From an uncultured Bacilli bacterium (lineage in GTDB: Bacteria > Bacillota_I > Bacilli_A > RF39 > UBA660): 14,359 nt of DNA. The translations under genes were made by a program, and so were the position numbers. The DNA lies in contig CALVKK010000021.1 of assembly GCA_944332645.1 (NCBI GenBank), positions 1 through 14,359 of the forward strand, given 5' to 3'. Shown here one piece after another: positions 1-6,822 of this stretch; position 1 is the first letter of the stretch, and each line of letters opens with the position of its first letter. A model generated the notes under the pieces. It was not told where the DNA came from. It saw only the letters and a list, made by a program, of their open reading frames with translations, and did no database searches.

Positions 1-348
1 TTGAGCAATTACTTTAGATATTAAATCAATAATAGATAGCAAATCCACAAATACATACATAATAATCATTTCAATACCTAATGAAACAATTCTAAAGAAA
101 AAGAAACTAACAATCTCTTTAGAAACTTGCTTTTTGCTTCTACTTTTACTTGCAAAAACAAATAATTTGTTAGTTATAAAAGCAAACAATACCGCAATTA
201 TCCAAGATAAAACATTACTAACTAAATAATCAATCTTAAAAACTATTGTAAACAAAGCATAAGTGCCAATCGATACTAAAGTTGTCAATCCACCAAAAAT
301 CAAATAATTGATTATTTCCTTATATTTTTTATATATTCTACTTAACAT
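1..348 (-). CDS. GtrA-like membrane protein, partial (C-terminus beyond window)
   Basis: The frame is open from an ATG at 348 to the left edge, giving 116 codons without a stop. The protein starts MLSRIYKKYKE and continues with IINYLIFGGLTTLVSIGTYA, then a segment reading SWIIAVLFAFITNKLFVF. These are the hallmarks of the GtrA family: small proteins of four membrane helices thought to flip polyprenyl-phosphate-linked sugars across the membrane. About three helices are visible here. An AAGGAGA Shine-Dalgarno at 358-364 sits 9 bases before the ATG, inside the end of the upstream glycosyltransferase gene, and the coding regions overlap by 11 bases. The position after a GtrB-like gene supports the flippase assignment. 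The family would need only one more short helical segment beyond the edge, so the gene is probably intact. The substrate sugar cannot be inferred. Confidence 0.85.
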   Translation of the reverse strand, partial: MLSRIYKKYKEIINYLIFGGLTTLVSIGTYALFTIVFKIDYLVSNVLSWIIAVLFAFITNKLFVFASKSRSKKQVSKEIVSFFFFRIVSLGIEMIIMYVFVDLLSIIDLISKVIAQ

Positions 349-1273
349 CTTTTTCGGTCTCCTTGATAATATAAATAGGCCGATTTTTAACTTCTAAATA
401 AGTCTTAGCTAAATATTGTCCCATAATCCCTAAACAAAATAACTGAATACCACTAACAAAGAAGATAATACAAACTGTACTTGGCCAACCAGACACCGGA
501 TCACCAAATATCAGTGTCTTACAAATAATAACGATAATCATGATAAATGAGATAATACAAAACAATATCCCAGCTATTGAAGATATCAATAAAGGAACTG
601 TTGAAAAACCAATAATGCTCTCCATTGAATAAGCAAATAATTTCCAAAAATTCCATTTAGTTGTTCCTGCCACTCTTTCCTGATTTTCAAAAGTTAACCA
701 TTTCGTATTGAAACCAACCCAACTAAAAATACCTTTTGAATAGCGATTATATTCTTTTAAAGACAAAATAGCATCAACCATTTGACGAGTCATCAATCTA
801 AAATCACGAGCCCCGTCGACAATTTCTGTTTTAGAAATTTTATTGATAATTCTATAATACCATTTAGTAAATAATTTTCTAAAAAATGAATAACCATTTC
901 TTGAAACACTACGCGTTGCAACACAGTCATAATCAGAATTTTGTAACGTATCATACATTTCGATTAATAATGAAGGAGGATCTTGTAAATCAGCATCCAT
1001 CATACATATATAATCACCTGTAGCCACTTCTAGTCCTGCTAAAATACCAGCTTCTTTACCAAAATTTCTCGAAAAAGAAATATATCTAACTTTTTTATCG
1101 TTACGAGCTAAACTCCTTAAAATATCCAAAGTTGCATCTTTTGATCCGTCATTGATAAAAATCAATTCAAACTTTGCCTTTTTTATCTGTTTCATTACTT
1201 TTTTTATTTCTTTATAAAAAATTGGTAATGATTCTTCTTCATTATAACATGGTACAACAACACTTATCTTCAT
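338..1273 (-). CDS. GtrB/DPM1-like family 2 glycosyltransferase, polyprenyl-phosphate sugar synthase
   Basis: This 311-residue protein starts MKISVVVPCYNEEESLP, a typical GT2 N-terminus. It has NDGS at 41-44, the metal-binding DAD in DADLQDPP at 93-100, the acceptor-side segment GARDFRLM at 154-161, TTKWNFWKL around 204-212 and two C-terminal membrane helices (about 226-252 and 265-288). This arrangement is that of GtrB/Csb-type enzymes, which move a hexose from a nucleotide sugar to undecaprenyl phosphate on the cytoplasmic face. I chose the ATG at 1273 because GGAGG lies a few bases upstream and the ATG overlaps the previous stop as ATGA. An in-frame start at 1309 would add 12 residues unlike the family and has no better ribosome site. 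It is translationally coupled to the polytopic gene before it and the GtrA-like gene after it. The sugar is unknown. Confidence 0.9.
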   Translation of the reverse strand: MKISVVVPCYNEEESLPIFYKEIKKVMKQIKKAKFELIFINDGSKDATLDILRSLARNDKKVRYISFSRNFGKEAGILAGLEVATGDYICMMDADLQDPPSLLIEMYDTLQNSDYDCVATRSVSRNGYSFFRKLFTKWYYRIINKISKTEIVDGARDFRLMTRQMVDAILSLKEYNRYSKGIFSWVGFNTKWLTFENQERVAGTTKWNFWKLFAYSMESIIGFSTVPLLISSIAGILFCIISFIMIIVIICKTLIFGDPVSGWPSTVCIIFFVSGIQLFCLGIMGQYLAKTYLEVKNRPIYIIKETEKDVK

Positions 1274-2853
1274 TTTTTCCTCCACACAAACACAACTAAA
1301 ATTAGACAACTAAGAAAAGATACAATACTTGCTATTTTATCAAAATTAGTTCCTGTAAAATCTAATTTATAAGTTCCTTCACTAACCTTAGTTTCAATAA
1401 ACCCATTTTCATTCTCATAAATATTTACTTTGTTATTATTACTATCGATTAAAGTATAACCAACATAATAAAGTCTAGGTAATTCAACTGTAACTTGACC
1501 AGTTATCTCAAATTCTAGATAAGGAACCTTATTTATCATTAAATTAACAGTTCCTTCTCCTTCTTTGATTAAAATATCCTGACTACGATTATTATAATAA
1601 TCTAAATTATTGACAGTATTAACAGGAGTATATTCTCTTTGGACACCAACACCATACCAGTATTCAAGATTATCGACATTGATTATTTCATTTGTCGCTT
1701 GACGTAAATTAGGTTGCGCTAATAAAAGCATAACAATAATCAAAATCAAACTCAACACTTTTTTATCTTTAAAATTGCGAAGACAAAGTGGTGCTAGTAA
1801 ACTAACTACCAAGGAAATGAAAGTGACAAATCGCCATGGGAATTGAATTAAACGAAGTGATTTTGGAAGAATATCCCATGGAAATATTTGACTTGATAAA
1901 ATAAAACAAACTATACCAAATACCAAAATATAATTGTAATACTTATTATTATATTTTTTATAGTTTTTAAAGGTTAACAACAACATAATTAAAACAATTA
2001 TATCGATATAAAACTTAATTTCACCATTACCCATATTTTTAAAAACTAAAATATACTCAAATGGATTAAGCGCATTACCCCAAGTTCCCTGAACCATCAC
2101 TCCATCGACAAAAACGTTGTAGTTCCCTAATATTTTCTGTTGCAATAATCCAACTGTATAAGGTGAAGTAATCGTTAAAATAAACAAAGCTGCAATAATC
2201 AAAGGTTTTAGATATTTAAGTGTCTTTTTATATTTAACTATTAGAAATACTAAAATAATAACTGTTAGATAAACCGTCATAATCAAATGCGACAACATTG
2301 CAAAAACATATCCGACGATAAAAATCGGATAAAACTTTTTAAGATTATCGTTAAACAATTCATATAATCCTAAAAAGATCAATGGCAAAAATACAAAAAA
2401 TAAACTTTCACCTAGAGCATCACGAATATAAACATTGGACAAATGATATGGAAATAACATGTAAATAACCGCCGATAACAGTCCGATTTCACTATTGTCG
2501 GATAATCGTTTGGCTAGGAAAAACATCGTCATTCCCGACAAAAACAAACCTAAAAAATGAACTATCTTAATACTGATCACAGGATTGTTAAAAATTACAT
2601 TAATATAGGCCGTCGAATAATGACTTAAAGGAGGATAGAACAATTCCGTACCATAACCAAAATTATTACCAACTTGACCAATTATTTTACTAGGAAACAA
2701 AAAATCATCTTTTATTTGTTCTGTTAGACTATCAATATTGGTTAAGTGAAATTTAGTGTCGTGACTAGATTTATACTCACTGGTAAACATCGGCATCATC
2801 GTAAAAAAAGCAACTACAAAAATAACCCCCAAGTAGACTAAATTCTTTTTCAT
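1270..2853 (-). CDS. Polytopic membrane protein, PTPS-related/YfhO-like, putative GT-C glycosyltransferase
   Basis: This 527-residue protein has many hydrophobic segments and a C-terminal extracytoplasmic region of roughly 120 residues before a last helix ending in VWRKK. After the first helix comes SSHDTKFHL (about 29-37), then FYPPLSHY (about 72-79). This resembles the membrane proteins filed as '6-pyruvoyl-tetrahydropterin synthase related'. That name is misleading, since the architecture is that of GT-C glycosyltransferases with an acidic residue in the first outer loop. With GtrB- and GtrA-like genes directly downstream, I infer that it transfers the lipid-linked sugar to a surface polymer. 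I place the start at 2853 because GGTGA (2859-2863) is 5 bases upstream. ATGs at 2865 and 2886 lie at or before the expected transcription start of the promoter at 2870-2875. The acceptor cannot be told. Confidence 0.75.
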   Translation of the reverse strand: MKKNLVYLGVIFVVAFFTMMPMFTSEYKSSHDTKFHLTNIDSLTEQIKDDFLFPSKIIGQVGNNFGYGTELFYPPLSHYSTAYINVIFNNPVISIKIVHFLGLFLSGMTMFFLAKRLSDNSEIGLLSAVIYMLFPYHLSNVYIRDALGESLFFVFLPLIFLGLYELFNDNLKKFYPIFIVGYVFAMLSHLIMTVYLTVIILVFLIVKYKKTLKYLKPLIIAALFILTITSPYTVGLLQQKILGNYNVFVDGVMVQGTWGNALNPFEYILVFKNMGNGEIKFYIDIIVLIMLLLTFKNYKKYNNKYYNYILVFGIVCFILSSQIFPWDILPKSLRLIQFPWRFVTFISLVVSLLAPLCLRNFKDKKVLSLILIIVMLLLAQPNLRQATNEIINVDNLEYWYGVGVQREYTPVNTVNNLDYYNNRSQDILIKEGEGTVNLMINKVPYLEFEITGQVTVELPRLYYVGYTLIDSNNNKVNIYENENGFIETKVSEGTYKLDFTGTNFDKIASIVSFLSCLILVVFVWRKK

Positions 2854-2869
2854 TTGTTTCACCATTTTA

Positions 2870-2900
2870 ATTATACCATATATCAAATAATTTGTAACAA
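2870..2900 (-). promoter_or_regulatory. Extended -10 promoter of the glycosyltransferase operon
   Basis: TATAAT occupies 2875-2870 (minus strand), preceded directly by TGG, giving an extended -10 (TGnTATAAT). A loose -35, TTGTTA at 2900-2895, stands at a long 19-base spacing, so the extended -10 probably does most of the work. The gap from the -10 to the GGTGA ribosome site is six bases. Confidence 0.6.
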
Positions 2901-2930
2901 TATGTTATAACCTAAATTTTGTTTATTGCA

Positions 2931-2947
2931 TATAATTAATTAGGTGA
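2931..2947 (+). promoter_or_regulatory. -10 element and Shine-Dalgarno of vanY
   Basis: TATAAT is at 2931-2936 and GGTGA at 2943-2947, six bases apart, and the ATG follows five bases later. No convincing -35 box is visible, although TTATAA at 2905-2910 is a distant possibility. This promoter is divergent from the glycosyltransferase operon promoter, with about 55 bases between the two -10 boxes. Confidence 0.5.
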
Positions 2948-2952
2948 ATACC

Positions 2953-3615
2953 ATGGATAAAAATTTAAAAAAAGCTTATTATATTGTCTTAGGAATATTA
3001 ATTTTACTTTTTTTCACTAAAGATATTAATGTCAAAGAGGAATTTTATCAAAATATAAAATTGGTAGAAAATCCTGATGATTTATTAGTGCTAGTCAATA
3101 AAAACAATCAACTAACTTCTAGCTATATTCCTAAAAATTTAGAAAGTATTTCATTAAAATATGCTAATAGTGATAAATACTTACAAAAGGAAGCTAAAGA
3201 AGCCTTCGAAAAGTTAAGTGATGACGCTAGTAACTTAGGATACCGAATCGTTGCAATTTCTGCATATCGTGATTACAATTATCAAAATGAATTATTTAAC
3301 TATTATGTTAAGGAAAAAGGATTGGAATATGCTTTAAATTGTTCTGCCAAACCCGGTCACTCTGAACATCAAACTGGCTTAGCTGTTGATGTTGAAGGAG
3401 AAAACAAGGATTATGATCAATTTGAAAATACCAAAGAATTTGATTGGATTAAAAATAACGCTCATAAATATGGATTTATTTTAAGATATCCTAAAGGTAA
3501 AGAACATATTACTGGTTTTAAATATGAACCATGGCATTATCGTTATGTCGGTATTGATGCAGCACAATATATTTATGAAAACAATATCACCTTGGAAGAA
3601 TATTTACAAATGTGA
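2953..3615 (+). CDS. VanY-type D-alanyl-D-alanine carboxypeptidase, membrane-anchored (peptidase M15B)
   Basis: This 220-residue protein has one N-terminal hydrophobic helix (about 9-22, YIVLGILILLFF) that should act as a signal anchor, placing the enzyme outside the membrane. The catalytic domain carries the M15 zinc signature SEHQTGLAVD at 137-146, with H139 and D146 as ligands, and EPWHYRYVG at 192-200, with E192 as catalytic base and H195 as third ligand. AISAYRDYNYQ at 101-111 is the usual substrate-side motif. Such enzymes remove the terminal D-Ala from peptidoglycan stem peptides. Nothing links this copy to vancomycin resistance: no vanHAX or two-component genes are nearby, so a housekeeping wall-trimming role is more likely. 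I used the ATG at 2953 because GGTGA at 2943-2947 precedes it. A GTG at 2944 lies within that ribosome site and is unlikely. Confidence 0.9.
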   Translation: MDKNLKKAYYIVLGILILLFFTKDINVKEEFYQNIKLVENPDDLLVLVNKNNQLTSSYIPKNLESISLKYANSDKYLQKEAKEAFEKLSDDASNLGYRIVAISAYRDYNYQNELFNYYVKEKGLEYALNCSAKPGHSEHQTGLAVDVEGENKDYDQFENTKEFDWIKNNAHKYGFILRYPKGKEHITGFKYEPWHYRYVGIDAAQYIYENNITLEEYLQM

Positions 3616-3632
3616 TATAATTAGATTGGTGA
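3592..3632 (+). promoter_or_regulatory. Promoter for the GT39-like gene inside the vanY 3' end
   Basis: TTGGAA at 3592-3597, an 18-base spacer and TATAAT at 3616-3621 make a credible sigma-A promoter. The vanY stop codon TGA (3613-3615) immediately precedes the -10 and doubles as the TGn of an extended -10. GGTGA at 3628-3632 follows after six bases and the ATG after four more. Confidence 0.6.
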
Positions 3633-3636
3633 TTTT

Positions 3637-5322
3637 ATGAAAAACTATCTAAAAACTAATAAATATATTATTTTAACTATTGTTTTATTATGTTCACTAA
3701 TGTTTTTCTTCATTAATCAAAAGCACGGTTTTCATGAAGATGAAATATTTTCCTATGGATCTAGTAATTATAAATATGATAATGTTTTTCGTTGGTTTGG
3801 TTATGCGGAAGCTGGTCAAGATATATTATATCAACAAGTTTTAACAGGAAGCGTCAAAGACCGAATCATCAAACTAAAAACATTTTTGTTAGAACCTGAC
3901 AAATTTACCAAAGATGAAGTTTTAGCTCAAGAAATTCCCACTTGGCGAACTAAAGACGATGCCTTGGAATATTTGGCTATCCAAAAAGAAGACATCTTCA
4001 ATTATTTCTCTGTTTATTATAATCAAGCTAAGGATGTTCATCCACCTCTGTTTTATTTTTTAGTTCATTTTATTTCAACCTTGTTTTATGGTAGTTTTTC
4101 TAAATATATTATCTTTTTTATCAATTTGGCTTTCTTTATTGGTACTTTAATAGTTATTAAAAAAATTATGGACAAACTAAACCATAAAGAAACTACTATC
4201 CCAACAATGATATTATATGGTGCTAGTATGGCTGCCATCAGCACCGTCATGTTCCAAAGAATGTATATGATGCTAACATTTTTCAGCATATTATACTTAT
4301 ATTATATTATTAAATATATCAAAGATGATTTTACATTAAATGATAAGATTTCATTAATTTTGACTATTTTTATGGGCTTTCTTACCCAATATTATTTCTG
4401 TATATATGTAGTTTTAATATTTATTGTGATATCAATTTATTTGATCTTTAAAAAACAGTATAAAAAATGGTTTGATTTTTTCAAAGTTCACTTCATTGCT
4501 GCCATCCTAGGAATTGTCTTTTATCCATTTAGTATTGAAGATATTTTTTTCTCTTATCGTGGTCTAGGTAGTACTGATGGCCACACTAAGACATTTTTAG
4601 AAAATTTACAATATTATGGTAATCAGATTATTAAATTATTTAGTCTTCAAAATATTATTTTAATCCTATTAGGAGCTTTGATAATTGTTTTAATTTATAA
4701 AATATGGAAAAGAAAGTTACATAAAATTAATCAAACAGAAAAGTTAAATTTAGTAGTAATTATCTTTCCTATTATTCTCTTTATTGTTATTGTTTCTAAA
4801 ATTGCTCCTTTTCTTGGAGAAAACTACACTTCACGCTATATAATGTTATTATTTCCAGTTATCGCAATAGCTATATTTTATTGTTTAACTTTTATCTTTA
4901 CCAAAAAAACTGTCTTCATTATTACTTTAACAATTAGTCTTCTTTTAAGTATTCACGGTTTATATAACAGCACGCCTGTCTATTTATATAAAGATTATGA
5001 ACAAGTAATGCAGTTAGCTAATGATAATAGCGATAAATACTTTGTTTATGTTTTTGACAACTATTTTACACATTTAAGTCAAATGCCGGAATTTGCTACA
5101 TACAAAGCTTCACTTATTTTAAATAAAAATATTCACGATTTTGAATTGTTGAATAATCCTGAATTAAATGAATCAAATGAATTTATTTTATGTATAAAAA
5201 ACTGGTTAAACAAAGATGAAATTTTAAACCAAGTGTTAGAACATTCTGGTTATAGCAAATATCAACTATTATTAGAATTTAATAGTGATGTAGAATCAAC
5301 ATATTATTTGATTACAAAATAA
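3637..5322 (+). CDS. Polytopic GT39/ArnT-like putative glycosyltransferase
   Basis: This 561-residue protein has an N-terminal helix (about 9-27), a first outer loop with HEDEIFSYG (33-41) and about nine or more further hydrophobic segments, ending in a soluble stretch of about 110 residues. The HEDE acidic pair just after helix 1 and DVHPPLFYFLVH at 133-144 match the catalytic-loop and 'hPPL' motifs of GT-C enzymes such as PMT/ArnT relatives, which use polyprenyl-phosphate sugars as donors outside the membrane. I infer a role in decorating a surface polymer or protein. The loop between these motifs (about 42-132) is long. The gene starts 21 bases after vanY and may be cotranscribed with it or driven by the promoter at the vanY end. 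Donor and acceptor are not predictable. Confidence 0.75.
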   Translation: MKNYLKTNKYIILTIVLLCSLMFFFINQKHGFHEDEIFSYGSSNYKYDNVFRWFGYAEAGQDILYQQVLTGSVKDRIIKLKTFLLEPDKFTKDEVLAQEIPTWRTKDDALEYLAIQKEDIFNYFSVYYNQAKDVHPPLFYFLVHFISTLFYGSFSKYIIFFINLAFFIGTLIVIKKIMDKLNHKETTIPTMILYGASMAAISTVMFQRMYMMLTFFSILYLYYIIKYIKDDFTLNDKISLILTIFMGFLTQYYFCIYVVLIFIVISIYLIFKKQYKKWFDFFKVHFIAAILGIVFYPFSIEDIFFSYRGLGSTDGHTKTFLENLQYYGNQIIKLFSLQNIILILLGALIIVLIYKIWKRKLHKINQTEKLNLVVIIFPIILFIVIVSKIAPFLGENYTSRYIMLLFPVIAIAIFYCLTFIFTKKTVFIITLTISLLLSIHGLYNSTPVYLYKDYEQVMQLANDNSDKYFVYVFDNYFTHLSQMPEFATYKASLILNKNIHDFELLNNPELNESNEFILCIKNWLNKDEILNQVLEHSGYSKYQLLLEFNSDVESTYYLITK

Positions 5323-5342
5323 TTTTATAGTTTTTTATTTTT

Positions 5343-5414
5343 ATAATCAATCTTTAAAATTTTATAATAAAAAAGTAGTTAAACTACTTTGCAAACATAT
5401 TTAAGATTGATTAT
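5343..5414. repeat. Nested inverted repeat between convergent genes
   Basis: Perfect 12-base arms, ATAATCAATCTT at 5343-5354 and its reverse complement at 5403-5414, surround a second inverted repeat at 5372-5390. The two are almost concentric. It could be a compound terminator or a relic of a small mobile repeat. Confidence 0.6.
5369..5390 (-). terminator. Intrinsic terminator of the ASCH operon
   Basis: Read on the minus strand, AAAGTAG and CTACTTT pair (7 bases, loop TTTAA) and run into six consecutive T (5374-5369). It lies about 47 bases past the stop of the ASCH-Nudix gene. A similar stem is at 6798-6822. Confidence 0.65.
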
Positions 5415-5416
5415 TA

Positions 5417-5438
5417 GGCAAATTATTTGCCTTTTTTT
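5417..5438 (+). terminator. Intrinsic terminator of the GT39-like gene
   Basis: GGCAAA and TTTGCC pair around a short loop (5417-5431), followed by seven T at 5432-5438 on the plus strand. The T run overlaps the stop codon of the opposing ASCH-Nudix gene. Confidence 0.75.
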
Positions 5439-6288
5439 ATTTAATAATCTTTAAATATTCTTTAATAACTTCAATCGTATCTAACGTAACACCTTTTCTA
5501 GTTGAACTTGCTAATGATCTTTCTAATATGCCTATGACTTCATTTTTATCTATATAATCTAATTTAAAGCCACCTTTAATTTCATCTTCGGTCAAATTTT
5601 GCTTTGCACTTTTTGGTTCTAAATTATAATTTAAATAATAATAATTAGCAATCGTAAGTGAATTTGTTTTAGTCTCTGGATAATCTTTATTAAAATATTT
5701 AATAGTTATGAAAGGACTTAATGTTTGAAATTTTATTTCGGCGCCTGTTTCTTCTAATATTTCTCTATATAAACATTCCATATCAGTCTCATTGCCATCG
5801 ACATGTCCACCTAAAAGAAAGTAATTGCCATTAGAATGGCATAAAATTAACTGACTTTCAGCGTTTTCAAAAATAATTTTAGCTCTTTTGACAATCCTAT
5901 TAATATCGTTTATTTTTAAATTATCATTATTATATATTATATTTTTACATTTTTTTAATAAAGTTAGTTCGATTCCCACCACGCCATATTGTTCTTGTTC
6001 TTCTTTGGAATAATATAACTCCATATCTTTATAATCGGCTACTTCATCTTGTTGATAACCAATAGCTATTTTATCTAAACTTCTATATAAATTTTTAAAG
6101 CTATCATATTTATGTAAAGCAATCACTTTAGTTTCTAACTGTTCATTTGTAATAATATTAGTAAATCTAATTATATCGCCAACTTTAATAAGTTTTCTTT
6201 TTTCATCATTAAGTCTTAACTCGATTGTTTTTGAACCATTTTTAATAAGTTCAAACGGCTCATAATTTAATCTCATTTCATGCATCAT
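5437..6288 (-). CDS. ASCH-Nudix fusion protein
   Basis: This 283-residue, two-domain protein begins with an ASCH domain (about 1-112). It carries the family's G-x-K-x-x-E-x-R core at 18-25 (GSKTIELR) followed by KVGDIIRF. The second half (about 118-283) is a Nudix hydrolase with a complete box, GGHVDGNE...REILEETGA, fitting G-x5-E-x7-REUxEExGU exactly. ASCH domains belong to the PUA-like fold and are linked to RNA or modified nucleosides. Nudix enzymes cleave nucleoside diphosphates joined to another group. I infer action on a modified nucleotide, but the substrate is unknown. The start overlaps the preceding ASCH stop as ATGA; a second ATG follows directly (6285) and a third at 6276, so the exact start is uncertain by a few residues. 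GGAG stands 10 bases upstream. Confidence 0.85.
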   Translation of the reverse strand: MMHEMRLNYEPFELIKNGSKTIELRLNDEKRKLIKVGDIIRFTNIITNEQLETKVIALHKYDSFKNLYRSLDKIAIGYQQDEVADYKDMELYYSKEEQEQYGVVGIELTLLKKCKNIIYNNDNLKINDINRIVKRAKIIFENAESQLILCHSNGNYFLLGGHVDGNETDMECLYREILEETGAEIKFQTLSPFITIKYFNKDYPETKTNSLTIANYYYLNYNLEPKSAKQNLTEDEIKGGFKLDYIDKNEVIGILERSLASSTRKGVTLDTIEVIKEYLKIIK

Positions 6289-6677
6289 TTATCAACATCT
6301 CCTACATAATTCCACAAACCTAATTTCCCTTTTACTATTATTGGACTATCATATTTTTTAACATTTTCTAATTTCCAAGCATATTTTTCAACATGACCAC
6401 TTTGACCATAAACTAATGGTTCTATTTCATTTAGTCTATTTGCAAAATCTTCATCGACTAAAATACAATCGGTAATAACAGCCTCACCGATAATGGCACC
6501 TTTGTTTAATGACAACTTATAGTCTTTAAATTTTTCAACTTGATATTTTCCCAGCGACATGCCAGCATGAATCAAAATCTTCCCTCGATAATTGGTTTTC
6601 CAACTTCTAAATTCATATTTTTTATAACCGTTAACTATTAAATCGGCCCACGGTTGCCTAATTGTTAATGCTTTCAT
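6285..6677 (-). CDS. ASCH domain protein (PUA-like fold)
   Basis: This 130-residue single-domain protein opens MKALTIRQPWADLIVNGYKK, the classic start of the ASCH family. The G-x-K-x-x-E-x-R core is at 17-24 (GYKKYEFR), and W26, YRGKILIHA and GAIIGEAVITDC follow as expected. Characterised relatives bind nucleic acid or hydrolyse modified nucleosides, but family membership does not fix the reaction. The N-terminus agrees with the family at the ATG of 6677, yet that ATG has no adjacent Shine-Dalgarno. The nearest, AAGGAG, is at 6715-6710, more than 30 bases upstream and beyond a palindrome. It is the first gene of a two-gene operon, ending in a 4-base overlap with the ASCH-Nudix fusion, which suggests equal expression and a shared substrate. 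Confidence 0.85.
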   Translation of the reverse strand: MKALTIRQPWADLIVNGYKKYEFRSWKTNYRGKILIHAGMSLGKYQVEKFKDYKLSLNKGAIIGEAVITDCILVDEDFANRLNEIEPLVYGQSGHVEKYAWKLENVKKYDSPIIVKGKLGLWNYVGDVDK

Positions 6678-6688
6678 CTTTATAATAT

Positions 6689-6706
6689 AATAGATTTGAA
6701 TCTATT
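6689..6706. repeat. Perfect palindrome in the ASCH leader (operator or RNA hairpin)
   Basis: AATAGATT and AATCTATT form 8-base perfect arms around TG. It lies between the promoter/Shine-Dalgarno (6722-6710) and the ATG (6677) of the ASCH gene, so it could be a repressor site or a leader hairpin. Confidence 0.65.
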
Positions 6707-6709
6707 CTA

Positions 6710-6750
6710 CTCCTTACTGTTATTATACTAAAAAAGGCAACTGTTTTCAA
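6710..6750 (-). promoter_or_regulatory. Sigma-A promoter and displaced Shine-Dalgarno of the ASCH operon
   Basis: TTGAAA (6750-6745), a 17-base spacer and TATAAT (6727-6722) form a near-consensus promoter. The expected transcription start is close to 6715, where AAGGAG (6715-6710) begins. No ATG, GTG or TTG lies at normal spacing; an ATT (6701-6699) does, in frame with the ASCH gene. Confidence 0.75.
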
Positions 6751-6797
6751 TAATTTATAATATGACTTACAAATTTTTAATATTGCACTTCATATAT

Positions 6798-6822
6798 AAA
6801 AAAAGTAGCTTAACTACTTTTT
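6798..6822 (-). terminator. Intrinsic terminator of the cotD-like gene
   Basis: On the minus strand AAAAAGTAG (6822-6814) pairs with CTACTTTTT (6808-6800) around a five-base loop, and the run of seven T continues to 6798. The hairpin starts inside the stop codon of the coat gene (6823-6821). Confidence 0.75.

Noticed and set aside
2953..3615. vanY as a vancomycin resistance gene
   Set aside because: Only the M15 carboxypeptidase is present. No vanH, vanA/B/D-type ligase, vanX or vanRS is in the window, and such enzymes are common in wall metabolism.
4086..4289. Minus-strand open frame of 67 codons
   Set aside because: It lies wholly inside the GT39-like gene; its hydrophobic look mirrors membrane codons on the other strand, and no ribosome site is visible.
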